Positions 34,867-45,629 are shown, counted from the first letter of the stretch. The stretch: 64,000 nucleotides of DNA from Paraburkholderia saeva (GCF_907164555.1 NZ_CAJQZC010000001.1:372001-436000); one strand, 5' to 3'. Made by a program: numbers and translations. Notes: a model not told the origin generated them from the letters alone.

Positions 34867-35595
34867 TTAGCGGCTGGAGCCGCTGCCGGCCAGCGCTTCT
34901 AGTGCAGGCAAATCCAGCACTTCGATCTTTCCGTAATCGATCGCGATCAGTCCTCTGTCGGACAACTTGCCCAATTCTTTGTTGATGGTTTGACGCGATT
35001 TTCCAAGCATCGAGCCCAGTTTGCCCTGGCTTAGGGATAGAGACCGGCCGGGGCTGCTTGCACCGGAAATGGCGGAAGCCGCCAACAGTTCGACGATACG
35101 CGCGGCAAGTTGAGTGGACAGATCGCTCAGCACGCGTTGCTGCATGGCGACGGCGTTGTCGCGTTGGCGGGCGAGCGCAAAGAGTGCAACCGAACGCCAC
35201 AGAATAGGCTCGTCGTTCAGGATCTGGATCAGCGCATCGCTCGGCACATGGACGATTAACGCATCTTCAAGCACGACGTAATCGTAAGGTGCGCGAATTT
35301 CCTGAAGCAGGCGCACGAGACCCGCGCAGTCACCTGCACGCATCAGAATGCCCACGAACCTGGAACCGTCGGCGCTTGTACGACTCACCTCGACGCATCC
35401 GGAAACGGCGACAAGAACTTCGCGCCGCTCCCTGTCGGCTGCCAGAACCTGTGTGTGCTTCTTGTGCTGTTCCAGACGCGCGGTCTTTGCGAGGCGTTCG
35501 ACGCTGGCAAGCGGCCATTCGGCGAAAAGCGTACTGGCTCGAAGCGCCCGGCAGATCAGTGCGAACGGATCTGCGGCGTTCGGCTGGTGGCGCAT
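34867..35595 (-). CDS. Crp/Fnr-family transcriptional regulator
   Basis: A 242-residue regulator with an N-terminal cyclic-nucleotide-binding-fold effector domain (about 15-130), a dimerisation helix (about 135-165) and a C-terminal HTH_Crp domain with LSLSQGKLGSMLGKSRQTINKELGKL (about 185-212). No Fnr-type cysteine cluster is visible. The start at MRHQPN is chosen because GGAG lies six bases upstream; an in-frame ATG two codons earlier would overlap that site. It is divergent from the PimC/PimD-like ACAD operon starting at 35784 and convergent with the SDR, so it is a likely regulator of the right half of the cluster. Confidence 0.9.
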   Translation of the reverse strand: MRHQPNAADPFALICRALRASTLFAEWPLASVERLAKTARLEQHKKHTQVLAADRERREVLVAVSGCVEVSRTSADGSRFVGILMRAGDCAGLVRLLQEIRAPYDYVVLEDALIVHVPSDALIQILNDEPILWRSVALFALARQRDNAVAMQQRVLSDLSTQLAARIVELLAASAISGASSPGRSLSLSQGKLGSMLGKSRQTINKELGKLSDRGLIAIDYGKIEVLDLPALEALAGSGSSR

Positions 35596-35783
35596 AGACA
35601 TCTCCAGGTACTGAGAAAGCGAAAAGCAGGAATACGGGAAGCAAAAAGCGAAAGCCGAATGCGGGAATGTCCTGACTCCACAGTCGGCGAGATTGTCAAT
35701 TCATCGACTGACTCTGGATAACGCGCATTTTATCCTATCCGTTACTTGAGTTCGTTCGGGAACTCCACACCACTTCCTCTGGA

Positions 35784-36980
35784 ATGAAAAACATGTTTGA
35801 GACGCGTGAACTCACGGAATTCAGGAGCCAGGCACGCGAATTCGTTCGGGCCAATTTGCCGTCCGATATTCGCGACATGGTTCGAAGCGGACGACAGATT
35901 CCGCGTGAGCGCACGATTGCCTGGTATCAGATTCTTGCGAGCCACGGCTACCTCGTGCCGCATTGGCCGCGTGAATGGGGCGGACAGGGCTGGACGGTTC
36001 AGCAGGAGCTGGCGTTCGAAGAGGAGCTCTGCAATAACGACGCGCCCGAAATCATCATGGTCAGTTTTTCGATGATTGCGCCGATCCTGATGCGCTTCGG
36101 TACTCCCGCCCAGCAACAGCGATTCCTGCCGGAAATCGCGGCCGGAAGGCAATGGTGGTGCCAGGGGTACTCCGAACCGAACGCGGGTTCAGACCTCGCA
36201 TCGGTGAAAACACGGGCTCACCGTACCAATGACGGATTCGTGATCAACGGCTCGAAAATCTGGACGTCCTACGCGCAGTATTCGGACTGGATTTTCTGCA
36301 TCGTGCGCACCGATGCCGATGCGAAGCCACAGGCAGGCATTTCGTTCCTGCTCGTCGACATGAAGTCTCCCGGCGTCACGGTCAGGCCGATCGTCGGTAT
36401 CCATGGCTGGGTAGTTTTCAACGAAGTGTTCTTCGACAACGTGGAAGTGCCCTTCGAGAACCTTGTTGGTCAGGAAAACGAAGGATGGACGATTGCGAAA
36501 TCATTGCTTGAGTTCGAACGGCTCAAGCTCGCGAGAATTGGCGAGAACAAGCGGCGCAGGGCGCGCGCTCAGGAAGTCGGGATGACTCGCACCGAAGGCG
36601 GCGTGCGTCTTGCCGACCGTTCCTGGTTCCGGCAACGCTTCGCGGAGCTGGAGATGCAGTTGATGGCACTCGAAGCCAATGCCGCGCGTTTTATCCAGCG
36701 CGCCATTTCGGGCCACCCGATCGGCGCTGAGGTCTCCATGCTGAAACTGCGGGGAAGCCGCCTGATCCAGTTGTGGGAGCAGCTGATTGTCGATGGGTTG
36801 GGCCAGGAAGGCCTGGTACTCGATCCGGAGGTGCTCGAAGTGGGGCCGCCATCGCAGCAGCAGGACCCGATTTCAGCGACTGCCTCATCGCGGCGCTTCG
36901 TCGCGCGTGGCTACACGATTGCAGGCGGAAGCAGTGAAATCCAACGCAACATTCTTTCCAAAGCGGTACTCGGACTATGA
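35784..36980 (+). CDS. Acyl-CoA dehydrogenase, catalytic large subunit (PimC-like) (1)
   Basis: A 398-residue ACAD resembling the large subunit of pimeloyl-CoA and steroid side-chain dehydrogenases. It has WWCQGYSEPNAGSDLASVKT (124-143), INGSKIWTSYAQYSDWIFC and an insertion near 250-275 typical of the group. A candidate base is Glu245 in LLEFERLKLA (isovaleryl-type position); the MCAD-type position is Gly (TIAGGSSEIQRN). The stop overlaps the next gene by 4 bp (ATGA), a sign of translational coupling to the partner subunit. Such alpha2beta2 enzymes favour bulky, cyclic or dicarboxylic acyl-CoAs; the substrate here is unknown. Confidence 0.92.
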   Translation: MKNMFETRELTEFRSQAREFVRANLPSDIRDMVRSGRQIPRERTIAWYQILASHGYLVPHWPREWGGQGWTVQQELAFEEELCNNDAPEIIMVSFSMIAPILMRFGTPAQQQRFLPEIAAGRQWWCQGYSEPNAGSDLASVKTRAHRTNDGFVINGSKIWTSYAQYSDWIFCIVRTDADAKPQAGISFLLVDMKSPGVTVRPIVGIHGWVVFNEVFFDNVEVPFENLVGQENEGWTIAKSLLEFERLKLARIGENKRRRARAQEVGMTRTEGGVRLADRSWFRQRFAELEMQLMALEANAARFIQRAISGHPIGAEVSMLKLRGSRLIQLWEQLIVDGLGQEGLVLDPEVLEVGPPSQQQDPISATASSRRFVARGYTIAGGSSEIQRNILSKAVLGL

Positions 36981-38134
36981 GCGAACATACTCTCAACGAC
37001 GACCAGGACATGTTGTCCGATAGCGCCAGAAAATACATTGCTCGCGGCTATGGCACTGCGGTGCGCGAAGCGTCGTTCGCTCACCCGCAGGGGTGTCTGC
37101 CTGAGCGCTGGAAGGAGTTTGCGGAACTCGGCTGGCTCGCCATGCCCGTTCCTGAGGCCGACGATGGGTTGGGTAGTTCGCTTGGCGACATCTGTGTGCT
37201 GGCAGAAGAACTCGGACGCGGACTGGTCAACGAGCCCTTCATCGCTGCTGCCGTATTGGCCACCATGTTGTTTGTCGACGTGGCCACGCCCGAACTCCGT
37301 GCGCGTTATCTTCCAGGCGTCGTCACCGGCAGCCAACGCCTTGCGTTCGCAGCGTGGGAATCCGGCATCTCGTTCGAAGGAGGCGCCGTTACCGCGACCG
37401 CACAGCAGAGCGGTCAGACCTTCTCGCTGAACGGTACGAAAACGCTCGTGCCCGGCGGCGCCGGTGCGGATGCGTTTCTGCTGGCCGCCATGACGTCGGG
37501 GGACAGCATGGGCCTGTTCCTCGTGGACGCGGGCTCGCCAAGGCTAACCGTGACGCCGCGCTCGCTGTACGACGGCCAGCGCGTAGCCGATATCGTGCTG
37601 GATGGCGTGGAAGGCGCTGTGGCACTCGTGACCGGATCGCGCGAGGAGGTGGTGCGACTGATCGAACGCGCGATCGACCGTGCAACTGTCGCGCACTGCG
37701 CCGAGACCGTGGGCGTCATGGTGGCCGCGTTCGAAACGACCCGCGAGTACCTCATCACACGCAAGCAGTTTGGGCGCGCTATCGGCGCGAATCAGGTGAT
37801 CCAGCATCGCATGGTCGATCTGATGGTCGAAATCGAGGAAGCACGCGCATTGACTCGCGCTGCCGCCAGTGTGATCGATCAGGAGAACGGCGACGATTCA
37901 ACCGCCCGACGCCGCTACAGCGCGGCTGCCAAAGCGTTTGTGGCGCGAGCCGCGACGCACGTGTGGGAAGAGTCGGTGCAACTCCATGGCGCGATCGGCA
38001 TGACGCAAGAATATGTGCTCGGCCATTTCGTCAAGAGACTGGCGGCCGCTTCGACGCTGTACGGAGGCGCCGAGCAGCAACTCGAGCGGCTTGCAACGAC
38101 GGTGCTTGAAGGACCACTAGCTACGTGCGACTAA
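36977..38134 (+). CDS. Acyl-CoA dehydrogenase-like partner subunit (PimD-like) (1)
   Basis: A 385-residue ACAD-fold protein overlapping the large subunit gene by 4 bp. It has the ACAD domains (AMPVPEADDGLGSSLGDICV; YLITRKQFGRAIGANQVIQH; QLHGAIGMTQEYVLGH). Neither standard catalytic glutamate is present: the isovaleryl-type position falls in IDRATVAHCAE and the MCAD-type position in LYGGAEQQLERL is Gly. This fits the non-catalytic partner in heterotetrameric ACADs such as PimC/PimD and ChsE1/ChsE2. Its acyl-CoA pocket is probably vestigial while it still contributes to FAD binding at the interface. Confidence 0.9.
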   Translation: MSEHTLNDDQDMLSDSARKYIARGYGTAVREASFAHPQGCLPERWKEFAELGWLAMPVPEADDGLGSSLGDICVLAEELGRGLVNEPFIAAAVLATMLFVDVATPELRARYLPGVVTGSQRLAFAAWESGISFEGGAVTATAQQSGQTFSLNGTKTLVPGGAGADAFLLAAMTSGDSMGLFLVDAGSPRLTVTPRSLYDGQRVADIVLDGVEGAVALVTGSREEVVRLIERAIDRATVAHCAETVGVMVAAFETTREYLITRKQFGRAIGANQVIQHRMVDLMVEIEEARALTRAAASVIDQENGDDSTARRRYSAAAKAFVARAATHVWEESVQLHGAIGMTQEYVLGHFVKRLAAASTLYGGAEQQLERLATTVLEGPLATCD

Positions 38135-38255
38135 CGCGGCCGCAAATGCCGCGGCGAATCGCCGTGGTGAATCGCTGTACCGACCATGGACCGGCATAGT
38201 CGGTCGGGTTCCTCGATAGCTCAAAGCCGTCCTTCGTGGACGGTAAGGATCGCTC

Positions 38256-39494
38256 ATGTCGCATGACCAGCAAAGCACGCGTGAAAACGCGCCCCTGAAG
38301 GGATTGCGTGTTGTCGAATTCGGACAGTACATCGCGGTGCCGGCGTGCGGCCAGACGATGGCGGAACTGGGCGCCGACGTTATCAAGGTTGAACCGCCCG
38401 AGGGCGATGCGGGGCGTTATGCGGGCTGGAATAAGGATCAATTTGGCCCCCTGTTTTCTGCGTGGAACCGGTCGAAGCGTTCGGTTGTGCTCGACCTGCG
38501 CGATCCGGAGGGACGACGAAACGCGTTCGCGCTGGCGTGCACTGCGGATGTCGTTCTTCAGAACTACCGCCCCGGCGTGATGGAGAAACTCGGGCTCCAC
38601 GCAGCGGCACTAACCAGCACGGTACCGCGTCTCGTGTACGGGCAAGTCAGCGGTTTCGGGCAGACCGGACCGGCGAGCCAGCGAGCCGGCTTCGACATTG
38701 CTGCGCAAGCGGAAAGCGGCATGATGAGCATCAACGGCGATGGCGATCGGGATCCGACTCGCGTGGGCTTTACCGTCGTCGATGTGATGGCTGCTAACGC
38801 GCTGACCTCCGGTGTGTTTGCGGCTTTACTCAGACGGTCGGTAAGCGGCGAGGGCGGCATTGTCGACGTCTCTCTCGTCGATGTCGCTGTGTCCGCGCTG
38901 TCCAGCACCTGGGCCGAGTATCGCCTGAATGGTGTGGTACCGGTGCGCTCGGGAAACGGTCAGACGAACGCGACGCCCGCTGCCGAGGTAATGCCCACCG
39001 TCGACGGGAACGTCGTGATTTCGGCTTACACCAAGGAGCATTTTGCGCGTCTATGTGGCGCGCTAGATCGGCCGGACATCGCCGCCGACCCGCGATTCTG
39101 CGAAAACGCGGCCCGGCTGAAAAATCGACACGCGATGCTGATCGATCTGCGCCACGCAACCAGCCAGTTCAGTACCGCTGACCTATGCGAGCGCCTTACC
39201 CGCGCCGGTGTTGTTTTCGGCCAGGTGCGAACGATGGCGGAGGTAACGCCAGGAGAGGCAGGCGTATCGGCTGACCTGTTTGTGCAAGTTCATGCATCGG
39301 GACGAGGACCGGTGTCGCTGCCAGCGTGCCCGACGACATTTCACGACTATCACCGACGTGATGGACGCTTGCCGGATATCGGCGAGCATACGGCGGAAGT
39401 GCTCGCTGACCTCTCGCTCAAAAATCCGGACAGCGCGCGTAATGAGCAAACGCGCACGCAACACAACGGCGAAACAGCCGTTCCGGGCCGCTAA
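38256..39494 (+). CDS. CaiB/BaiF family class III CoA-transferase
   Basis: A 412-residue class III CoA-transferase. The glycine/aspartate core is present: GLRVVEFGQYIAVPACGQTM (16-35), ADVIKVE, and the catalytic Asp176 in FTVVDVMAANALTSG, which forms the acyl-aspartate/CoA intermediate. It lacks the racemase His and Glu pattern seen in the paralogue at 30598, so it should move CoA between acids rather than racemise. It has a basic, Gln/Asn-rich C-terminal extension of about 20 residues. AAGGA precedes the ATG. It follows the ACAD pair by 121 bp. It may activate an incoming acid at the expense of a released CoA ester. Confidence 0.9.
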   Translation: MSHDQQSTRENAPLKGLRVVEFGQYIAVPACGQTMAELGADVIKVEPPEGDAGRYAGWNKDQFGPLFSAWNRSKRSVVLDLRDPEGRRNAFALACTADVVLQNYRPGVMEKLGLHAAALTSTVPRLVYGQVSGFGQTGPASQRAGFDIAAQAESGMMSINGDGDRDPTRVGFTVVDVMAANALTSGVFAALLRRSVSGEGGIVDVSLVDVAVSALSSTWAEYRLNGVVPVRSGNGQTNATPAAEVMPTVDGNVVISAYTKEHFARLCGALDRPDIAADPRFCENAARLKNRHAMLIDLRHATSQFSTADLCERLTRAGVVFGQVRTMAEVTPGEAGVSADLFVQVHASGRGPVSLPACPTTFHDYHRRDGRLPDIGEHTAEVLADLSLKNPDSARNEQTRTQHNGETAVPGR

Positions 39495-39553
39495 ACGCCC
39501 GCAGCCTGACTCCACTGATTCGCAGATTAAAAAATATCTTTTAAGTGTATTAG

Positions 39554-40537
<984 letters not shown>

Positions 40538-40700
40538 GGCGGTCAAACGGGTCGGCGCGGGCGCTGCACGATAGTTCCCGTTGAGGCATCGCTCAGGGAA
40601 ACCGTGCAGGTCGAATGACACTGGATTGTCAAGTTATTGACCGTCGTGCAGGATGTTTCGGCCCTACGATGTAAGCCATTCGAGAGCCGTGGCGGCATCG

Positions 40701-40748
40701 TTAAAGAACCCGTACTCGCTTCATTGACCGGGCCGCACGGTTCTTTAA
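40701..40748. repeat. 10-bp inverted repeat before MFS gene
   Basis: TTAAAGAACC (40701-40710) and GGTTCTTTAA (40739-40748) are perfect inverted repeats 28 bp apart, inside the 364-bp gap between the flavoprotein and the MFS gene. They could be a terminator for the former or an operator for the latter. The rest of the gap (40538-40901) shows only a minor GACCT-ATAA-AGGTC dyad at 40790-40803. Confidence 0.5.
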
Positions 40749-40901
40749 TCGCCGGCCGCGTCGTTTGGTATCTGCGTCGTCGCAAAAGAGACCTATAAAG
40801 GTCCGGTGCGCGTCCCGTTTTGCTACTACAAATCTAATTGCCTGTCGGAGTCGGGGTTGTGCATTTCACCGACACCGGTCCAAGCGATCCAAGGAGGAGA
40901 C

Positions 40902-42278
40902 ATGTTTCAGAAAACCAGTCGATTGCGCGCCTGGATCGTGGTAGCCATGCTGTTTCTGTTCATGGTGATCAATTTCGCGGACAAAGCCGTCATCGGACTC
41001 GCCGCCGTGCCGATCATGCACGACCTCGGGCTATCGCACCAGCAGTTCGGCTTCGTCGGCGGCAGCTTTTTCCTGTTGTTCACGGTGTCGGGACTTCTGT
41101 TCGGGCTGGCGTCCACTCGCATCAAAACCCGGTGGCTGCTGGCGTTCCTGTCGGCGGTATGGGCGATTGCACAGTTTCCGCTTGTCGGAGTCGTGAGCTA
41201 TCCCGTGCTGATCGCGTGCCGTGTGTTGCTCGGAGCAGGCGAGGGACCGGCTTACGCGCTCGCTACTCACGCTAGCTACAAATGGTTCGACAACTCGAAG
41301 CGCAACTTTCCGACAGTGATCGTTCAGCAAGGCGCGAGTGTGGGCCTTCTGCTGGCAGGTCCGTGTCTGACTTTCCTGATCACGCGTTACAGCTGGCATG
41401 CTGCGTTTCTCGCCCTTGGCATTGTCGGATGCCTTTGGACAGCGTTGTGGCTGGTCGTGGGCGAAGATGGCACTGTCGATGAGACGTCTTCTGCCGGCGA
41501 GCAAGCGTCGAGCGTGGCCGTAGCCAGCGCGCCTGCGGAAAGCGTGGGCTCTATCGTCAAGCAGATCGCAACCGACAGGACATTGGTGGGCGGCATCATT
41601 CTGACCTTCGTTGGATACGCTGTCGTTTCCGTCAACTTCACGTGGTTCCCTGCCTACTTGCGCACGGGACTTGGCTACCCTGCGAGCGATGCCGGCTGGC
41701 TGTTTTCGCTAATGGCGGGTCTGTCTATACCGTGCATGCTCACAGTTGCATGGATTTCGCGCGTGCTGAAAGACAGAGGCGCTTCGTCGCATCTGTCGCG
41801 TGGGGTTCTGGCCAGTGTGCCCGTCGCCCTGGCAGGCATCTTCATGTTGTGCACGACGGCTGACATCAGTGCGAGTGCGAAACTCGTCTGCTACACCATC
41901 GCAAGCGTTTTGAGCCAATGCGGCATGACGCTGTCGCCGATGATGATCGGTGAGGTGGTGGCGACCCGGCAGCGAGGGGCGTGGCTGTCCGTCGTCACAG
42001 CGCTCGGCACATTCGCCGGCGTACTCGCGCCGCCCCTGATGGGTCACTTCGTGAGTGCCGCGCACGGAACCGCCGCGGGATTCGAGCATGGCTTTGCAAT
42101 TCTCGGCGGCCTGTTGATTCCGGCGGGACTGCTGGGGGCCTGGCTGATGAACCCGGAAGAATCCGCGCGGCGATTGCAGCGGCTGCGCATGCTTCGCGAG
42201 AGCGCCGACGCACAGCGCTCCGTCGCCTATGAAGCGAGCCGCTCCGACGCGGCGCAACCCTTGAAGCGCGGCGTATAG
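40902..42278 (+). CDS. MFS transporter, anion:cation/aromatic-acid-like symporter
   Basis: A 458-residue major facilitator with twelve predicted membrane helices: the first is WIVVAMLFLFMVINFADKAVIGL, with the N-half loop RIKTRWLLAFLSAVWA and the central hydrophilic loop around 190-215. It resembles ACS-family and phthalate/tartrate-type carriers for organic acids. The start MFQKTSRL has AAGGAGG ten bases upstream; an in-frame ATG further up would add an improbable soluble tail. Within the cluster it probably imports the carboxylate substrate. It precedes the enoyl-CoA hydratase and second ACAD pair. Confidence 0.92.
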   Translation: MFQKTSRLRAWIVVAMLFLFMVINFADKAVIGLAAVPIMHDLGLSHQQFGFVGGSFFLLFTVSGLLFGLASTRIKTRWLLAFLSAVWAIAQFPLVGVVSYPVLIACRVLLGAGEGPAYALATHASYKWFDNSKRNFPTVIVQQGASVGLLLAGPCLTFLITRYSWHAAFLALGIVGCLWTALWLVVGEDGTVDETSSAGEQASSVAVASAPAESVGSIVKQIATDRTLVGGIILTFVGYAVVSVNFTWFPAYLRTGLGYPASDAGWLFSLMAGLSIPCMLTVAWISRVLKDRGASSHLSRGVLASVPVALAGIFMLCTTADISASAKLVCYTIASVLSQCGMTLSPMMIGEVVATRQRGAWLSVVTALGTFAGVLAPPLMGHFVSAAHGTAAGFEHGFAILGGLLIPAGLLGAWLMNPEESARRLQRLRMLRESADAQRSVAYEASRSDAAQPLKRGV

Positions 42279-42383
42279 CGTTCTGGTTGGCCAACTACCC
42301 ACAACATTTCAATGAACCGGCCTGCAGCCGAGGGAGAAATCTATGTCCCATCAAGTGAAGCATACATTCCTGGGGTCCGCCGC

Positions 42384-43169
42384 ATGACACATGATCAACT
42401 GCTGTTTGATGTAAAAGACGGCGTCGCCACGCTGACACTGAACCGTCCCGAGCAAAAGAACGCGCTCGATCTGCCCATGCGTGACGGGCTTGACGATGCG
42501 GTCCGACGGATTCGCCAAGACCGCGACATTCGCGCCGTCATTTTGCGCGGAGCCGGTGGCGACTTCTGTTCCGGTGGTGACGTGCGCGGCATGTCGCCGC
42601 GAAGCGCAGAGGACGGACGTAACCGCATCGATGATCTGCATCCGTTCGTGAGCGCTCTCATCGATCTGGACCGGCCCGTGATCGCAGCCGTAGATGGCGT
42701 TGCATATGGCGCGGGTTTCAGCCTCGCGCTAACCGCCGACTTCGTGATCGCCACGCCGCGCGCACGGTTCTGTCTGCCGTTCATCAAGGTCGGTCTCGTG
42801 CCGGATTGCGGCGCGTTCTATACGTTGCCGCGTGTGATTGGTCTTTCGCGTTCGAAAGACCTGGTCTTCACCGGACGTGAAATCGGCGCTGACGAAGCGC
42901 AGCGAATCGGCGCGGTATTCGAAATCCACTCGCCCGACGCGCTGTATCAACGAGCCGAACAGATCGCGCAAAGCTTCAGCGGCGCTTCGTCTATCGCGTT
43001 CGGACTGTCGAAACGGGCGTTGAACATGTCGCTCAGCAGCGATCTGCGAACACTGCTGGAAATGGAGTCGGCGGCCCAAGGTATCGCATGTACCACGCAA
43101 GCTCATCAGGACGCCGTACAGCGTTTCAAGGAGAAGCAGCCCGCGCGCTTCCAGTGGGTCGCAGGGTAG
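42384..43169 (+). CDS. Enoyl-CoA hydratase/isomerase family protein
   Basis: About 261 residues of crotonase fold. The oxyanion-hole motifs are RGAGGDFCSGGDVRGMS and DGVAYGAGFSLAL. The catalytic-loop segment GLVPDCGAFYTLPRVIG has an aspartate where hydratases carry a second glutamate, the arrangement seen in PaaG/PaaF-like isomerases. The protein may therefore isomerise an enoyl-CoA double bond rather than hydrate it. Start uncertain: MTHDQLLFDV matches the family opening but lacks a good ribosome-binding site, and an in-frame ATG exists at 42312. It is followed by an ACAD pair after 92 bp. Confidence 0.88.
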   Translation: MTHDQLLFDVKDGVATLTLNRPEQKNALDLPMRDGLDDAVRRIRQDRDIRAVILRGAGGDFCSGGDVRGMSPRSAEDGRNRIDDLHPFVSALIDLDRPVIAAVDGVAYGAGFSLALTADFVIATPRARFCLPFIKVGLVPDCGAFYTLPRVIGLSRSKDLVFTGREIGADEAQRIGAVFEIHSPDALYQRAEQIAQSFSGASSIAFGLSKRALNMSLSSDLRTLLEMESAAQGIACTTQAHQDAVQRFKEKQPARFQWVAG

Positions 43170-43261
43170 GCATGAAGCGTTGAAAGCGACTGCTCTTGCG
43201 TGGACATGACAGTCCTAACCTGAGTGGTGAAGTGAATCGATTTTGAACAAAGGACAGGCAG

Positions 43262-44458
43262 ATGGATTTACGTCCAACCGCAACGGAACAGGCCTTCCGC
43301 GAGGAAGTGAGGGCCTTTCTGAAAGCCAACCTTCCGGCTGATATCCGCGACAAGGTACTCGGCCACCAGCGCGTCGAGAAAGACGACTTTGTGCGCTGGC
43401 ATCGCATCCTGCACGCGCACGGGTGGGGCGCGCCGGGCTGGCCGAAAGAATTCGGCGGCACCGGCTGGAATACGATGCAACGGCTGATCTTCGATATCGA
43501 GACTGGACGCGCGGGCGCACCGTGGTTTTTGCCGTTTGGTATCAACATGATTGGGCCTGTGCTGATCAAGTACGCGAGCCCGGAGATGCAGGCGCGCTTT
43601 CTGCCACGTATTCCGGCGATCGACGACTTCTGGTGCCAGGGCTATTCCGAACCCGGTTCCGGCTCCGATCTCGCTTCTCTCAGGACAAGCGCGGTCAGGA
43701 AAGGCGACCGCTATATCGTGAACGGTCAGAAGACGTGGACCACGATGGCGCACTTTGCCGACTGGATCTTCTGCCTGGTGCGCACGAATCCTGAAGCAAA
43801 GCCGCAGGAAGGCATATCGTTGCTGTTGATCGACATGAAATCGCCCGGTGTGAGCGTGCGACCGATCGTTACGCTCGACGGCGGACACGACGTCAACGAA
43901 ACGTGGTTCGAAGACGTCGAGGTACCGGTCGCCAATCTGGTGGGCGAAGAAAATCGCGGCTGGACTTATGCGAAGTATCTGCTTGGGCACGAGCGCACCG
44001 GCATTGCCGGAATCGGCCATTGCTATCGCGAACTGCGCCTCCTGAAGCACTATGCCGCGCAGTCGCCCAACGGCGAAGGCGGCACGATGCTGGACGACGT
44101 GCGAATGCGCGACAAGATTGCGCGAATCGAAATGGATGTGATGGCGCTGGAGATGCTGTTGCTGCGCGTGGCGACTGCGGACGCCGGGAAAGCGCCGGGT
44201 CCGGAGGCGTCGATCGTGAAGATCCGCGGCTCTGAACTCCAGCAGGACATCGCAATGCTGCAACTGGAGGTTGCCGGGCCGCACGGTTGGCCTTATTCGC
44301 CGCAATGGCTGGAGGCCGGCGCCGAGTGTCCCGTCAACGGACCGGCATGGGCCGCACCTGCTGTGTCGACGTATTTCGACATGCGCAAGACGTCTATTTA
44401 CGGCGGCGCGACCGAAGTGCAGAAAAACATCATCTCCCGGATGATTCTCGGCCTCTAG
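43262..44458 (+). CDS. Acyl-CoA dehydrogenase, catalytic large subunit (PimC-like) (2)
   Basis: A 398-residue ACAD of the same class as that at 35784. Blocks: FWCQGYSEPGSGSDLASLRT (123-142), VNGQKTWTTMAHFADWIFC, and Glu244 in LLGHERTGIAGIG as candidate base at the isovaleryl-type position. The MCAD-type position is Gly (SIYGGATEVQKNI). The LLGHERTGIAG stretch and overall length closely fit PimC-like pimeloyl-CoA dehydrogenase large subunits. AAGGACAGG precedes the ATG. The partner subunit begins 9 bp after the stop codon. Confidence 0.93.
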   Translation: MDLRPTATEQAFREEVRAFLKANLPADIRDKVLGHQRVEKDDFVRWHRILHAHGWGAPGWPKEFGGTGWNTMQRLIFDIETGRAGAPWFLPFGINMIGPVLIKYASPEMQARFLPRIPAIDDFWCQGYSEPGSGSDLASLRTSAVRKGDRYIVNGQKTWTTMAHFADWIFCLVRTNPEAKPQEGISLLLIDMKSPGVSVRPIVTLDGGHDVNETWFEDVEVPVANLVGEENRGWTYAKYLLGHERTGIAGIGHCYRELRLLKHYAAQSPNGEGGTMLDDVRMRDKIARIEMDVMALEMLLLRVATADAGKAPGPEASIVKIRGSELQQDIAMLQLEVAGPHGWPYSPQWLEAGAECPVNGPAWAAPAVSTYFDMRKTSIYGGATEVQKNIISRMILGL

Positions 44459-44467
44459 GAAAGAATT

Positions 44468-45595
44468 ATGGATTTCACTTACAGCGAAGAGCAGCAAATG
44501 CTCGTGGACAGTCTGCGCCGTTTCGTTGAGACAGAATACACGTTTGAAAAGCGGCGCCGGCGCTCACGTGAGGCAGCGAGCTTCGACCCGCAGATCTGGT
44601 CATTGCTCGCGGATATGGGGGTGATCGGCCTCACGGTGCCAGAAGAGTACGGCGGTTTCGGCGAAGGCGCCGCGAGCAGGCTCGTTGTGCAGTTCGAACT
44701 GGGGCGGGCGCTGACGCTGGAACCGGTCATCCCGAGCGGGGTGGTCGCGGCACAAGTGCTGAATGCGTTTGGCAGCCCGGCGCAGAAGGACAACTGGCTT
44801 CCGGCCATTGCAAGCGGCACACGCATTGTGACTGCTGCTTGGCTCGAACCGGGCACGCGTTATCGGCCGGAGGCAGTTCGCACGGGCGCGCATGGTACGC
44901 AAGACGGTTACGTCCTCAACGGTGTCAAATCACTCGTCTGGCACGGCGAGACAGCCGACGCTATGCTGGTCACGGCGAGACTCGATGGCGGCAACGACAT
45001 TGGGCTCTTCATCGTCCCGCGCAGCACACCAGGCCTTACCGTCACCGCCTATCCGACGATGGACGGACTGCGCGCCGCTGACCTGAAACTGGAGTCCGTT
45101 GTCGTCGGTGAAGATGCCATGATAGGCGGACCGAAAGACGGGTTGAAGGCGCTCACGCACGGGCTCGATCATGGCATTGCTGCGCTGTGTGCGGACGCGG
45201 CCGGCGCGATGGAAAAGCTGATTGAGATCACGGTGGAGTATCTGCGTAATCGCCGTCAGTTCGGTCAGCCGTTGGGGGCTTTTCAGGCCTTGCAGCATCG
45301 CATGGCCGACATGCTCGTCCAGAAGGAGCTGGCGCTGTCGATGGCCTATGTTGCGGCCCAGGCGCTCGACGAAGCGGATCCGGCCCAGCGCCGCCGCATG
45401 CTGTCCGCCGCCAAGGTCAGCGTCGCAAAGGCAGGGCGCTTTGTGGGTCAGCAGGCTGTGCAACTGCACGGTGGAATGGGTATGACCGACGAACTAGAAG
45501 TCGGCGATTATCTGAAGCGGCTCACGATGTTCGATTCGTTATTGGGCGACTCTGATTATCATGTCGCGCGTTACTGTGATGCCATGCAAAGCTAA
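44468..45595 (+). CDS. Acyl-CoA dehydrogenase-like partner subunit (PimD-like) (2)
   Basis: A 375-residue ACAD-fold partner of the preceding large subunit. It opens MDFTYSEEQQMLVDSLRRFV and has GLTVPEEYGGFGEG, YLRNRRQFGQPLGAFQALQH and LHGGMGMTDELEVGDYLKR. No glutamate occupies either catalytic position (GLDHGIAALCADAAG; SLLGDSDYHVARY), so it should be the non-catalytic chain of an alpha2beta2 enzyme. AGGAAAG precedes the ATG. A strong terminator follows the stop, ending this long plus-strand series. Confidence 0.92.
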   Translation: MDFTYSEEQQMLVDSLRRFVETEYTFEKRRRRSREAASFDPQIWSLLADMGVIGLTVPEEYGGFGEGAASRLVVQFELGRALTLEPVIPSGVVAAQVLNAFGSPAQKDNWLPAIASGTRIVTAAWLEPGTRYRPEAVRTGAHGTQDGYVLNGVKSLVWHGETADAMLVTARLDGGNDIGLFIVPRSTPGLTVTAYPTMDGLRAADLKLESVVVGEDAMIGGPKDGLKALTHGLDHGIAALCADAAGAMEKLIEITVEYLRNRRQFGQPLGAFQALQHRMADMLVQKELALSMAYVAAQALDEADPAQRRRMLSAAKVSVAKAGRFVGQQAVQLHGGMGMTDELEVGDYLKRLTMFDSLLGDSDYHVARYCDAMQS

Positions 45596-45603
45596 GCGTG
45601 ATC

Positions 45604-45629
45604 GGCTCGCATGTTGCGAGCCGTTTTCT
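45604..45629 (+). terminator. Intrinsic terminator at the end of the ACAD cluster
   Basis: GGCTCGCA-TGT-TGCGAGCC followed by GTTTTCT: an 8-bp GC-rich stem with a T-tract, 8 bp after the ACAD stop. It also abuts the stop of the convergent nitroreductase gene. Confidence 0.85.

Noticed and set aside
38256..39494. Second alpha-methylacyl-CoA racemase
   Set aside because: The fold is shared, but the racemase His and Glu pattern is absent while the class III CoA-transferase Asp is present.
43268..44497. 409-codon minus-strand frame
   Set aside because: Antisense to the PimC-like ACAD gene; no start signal or family features.
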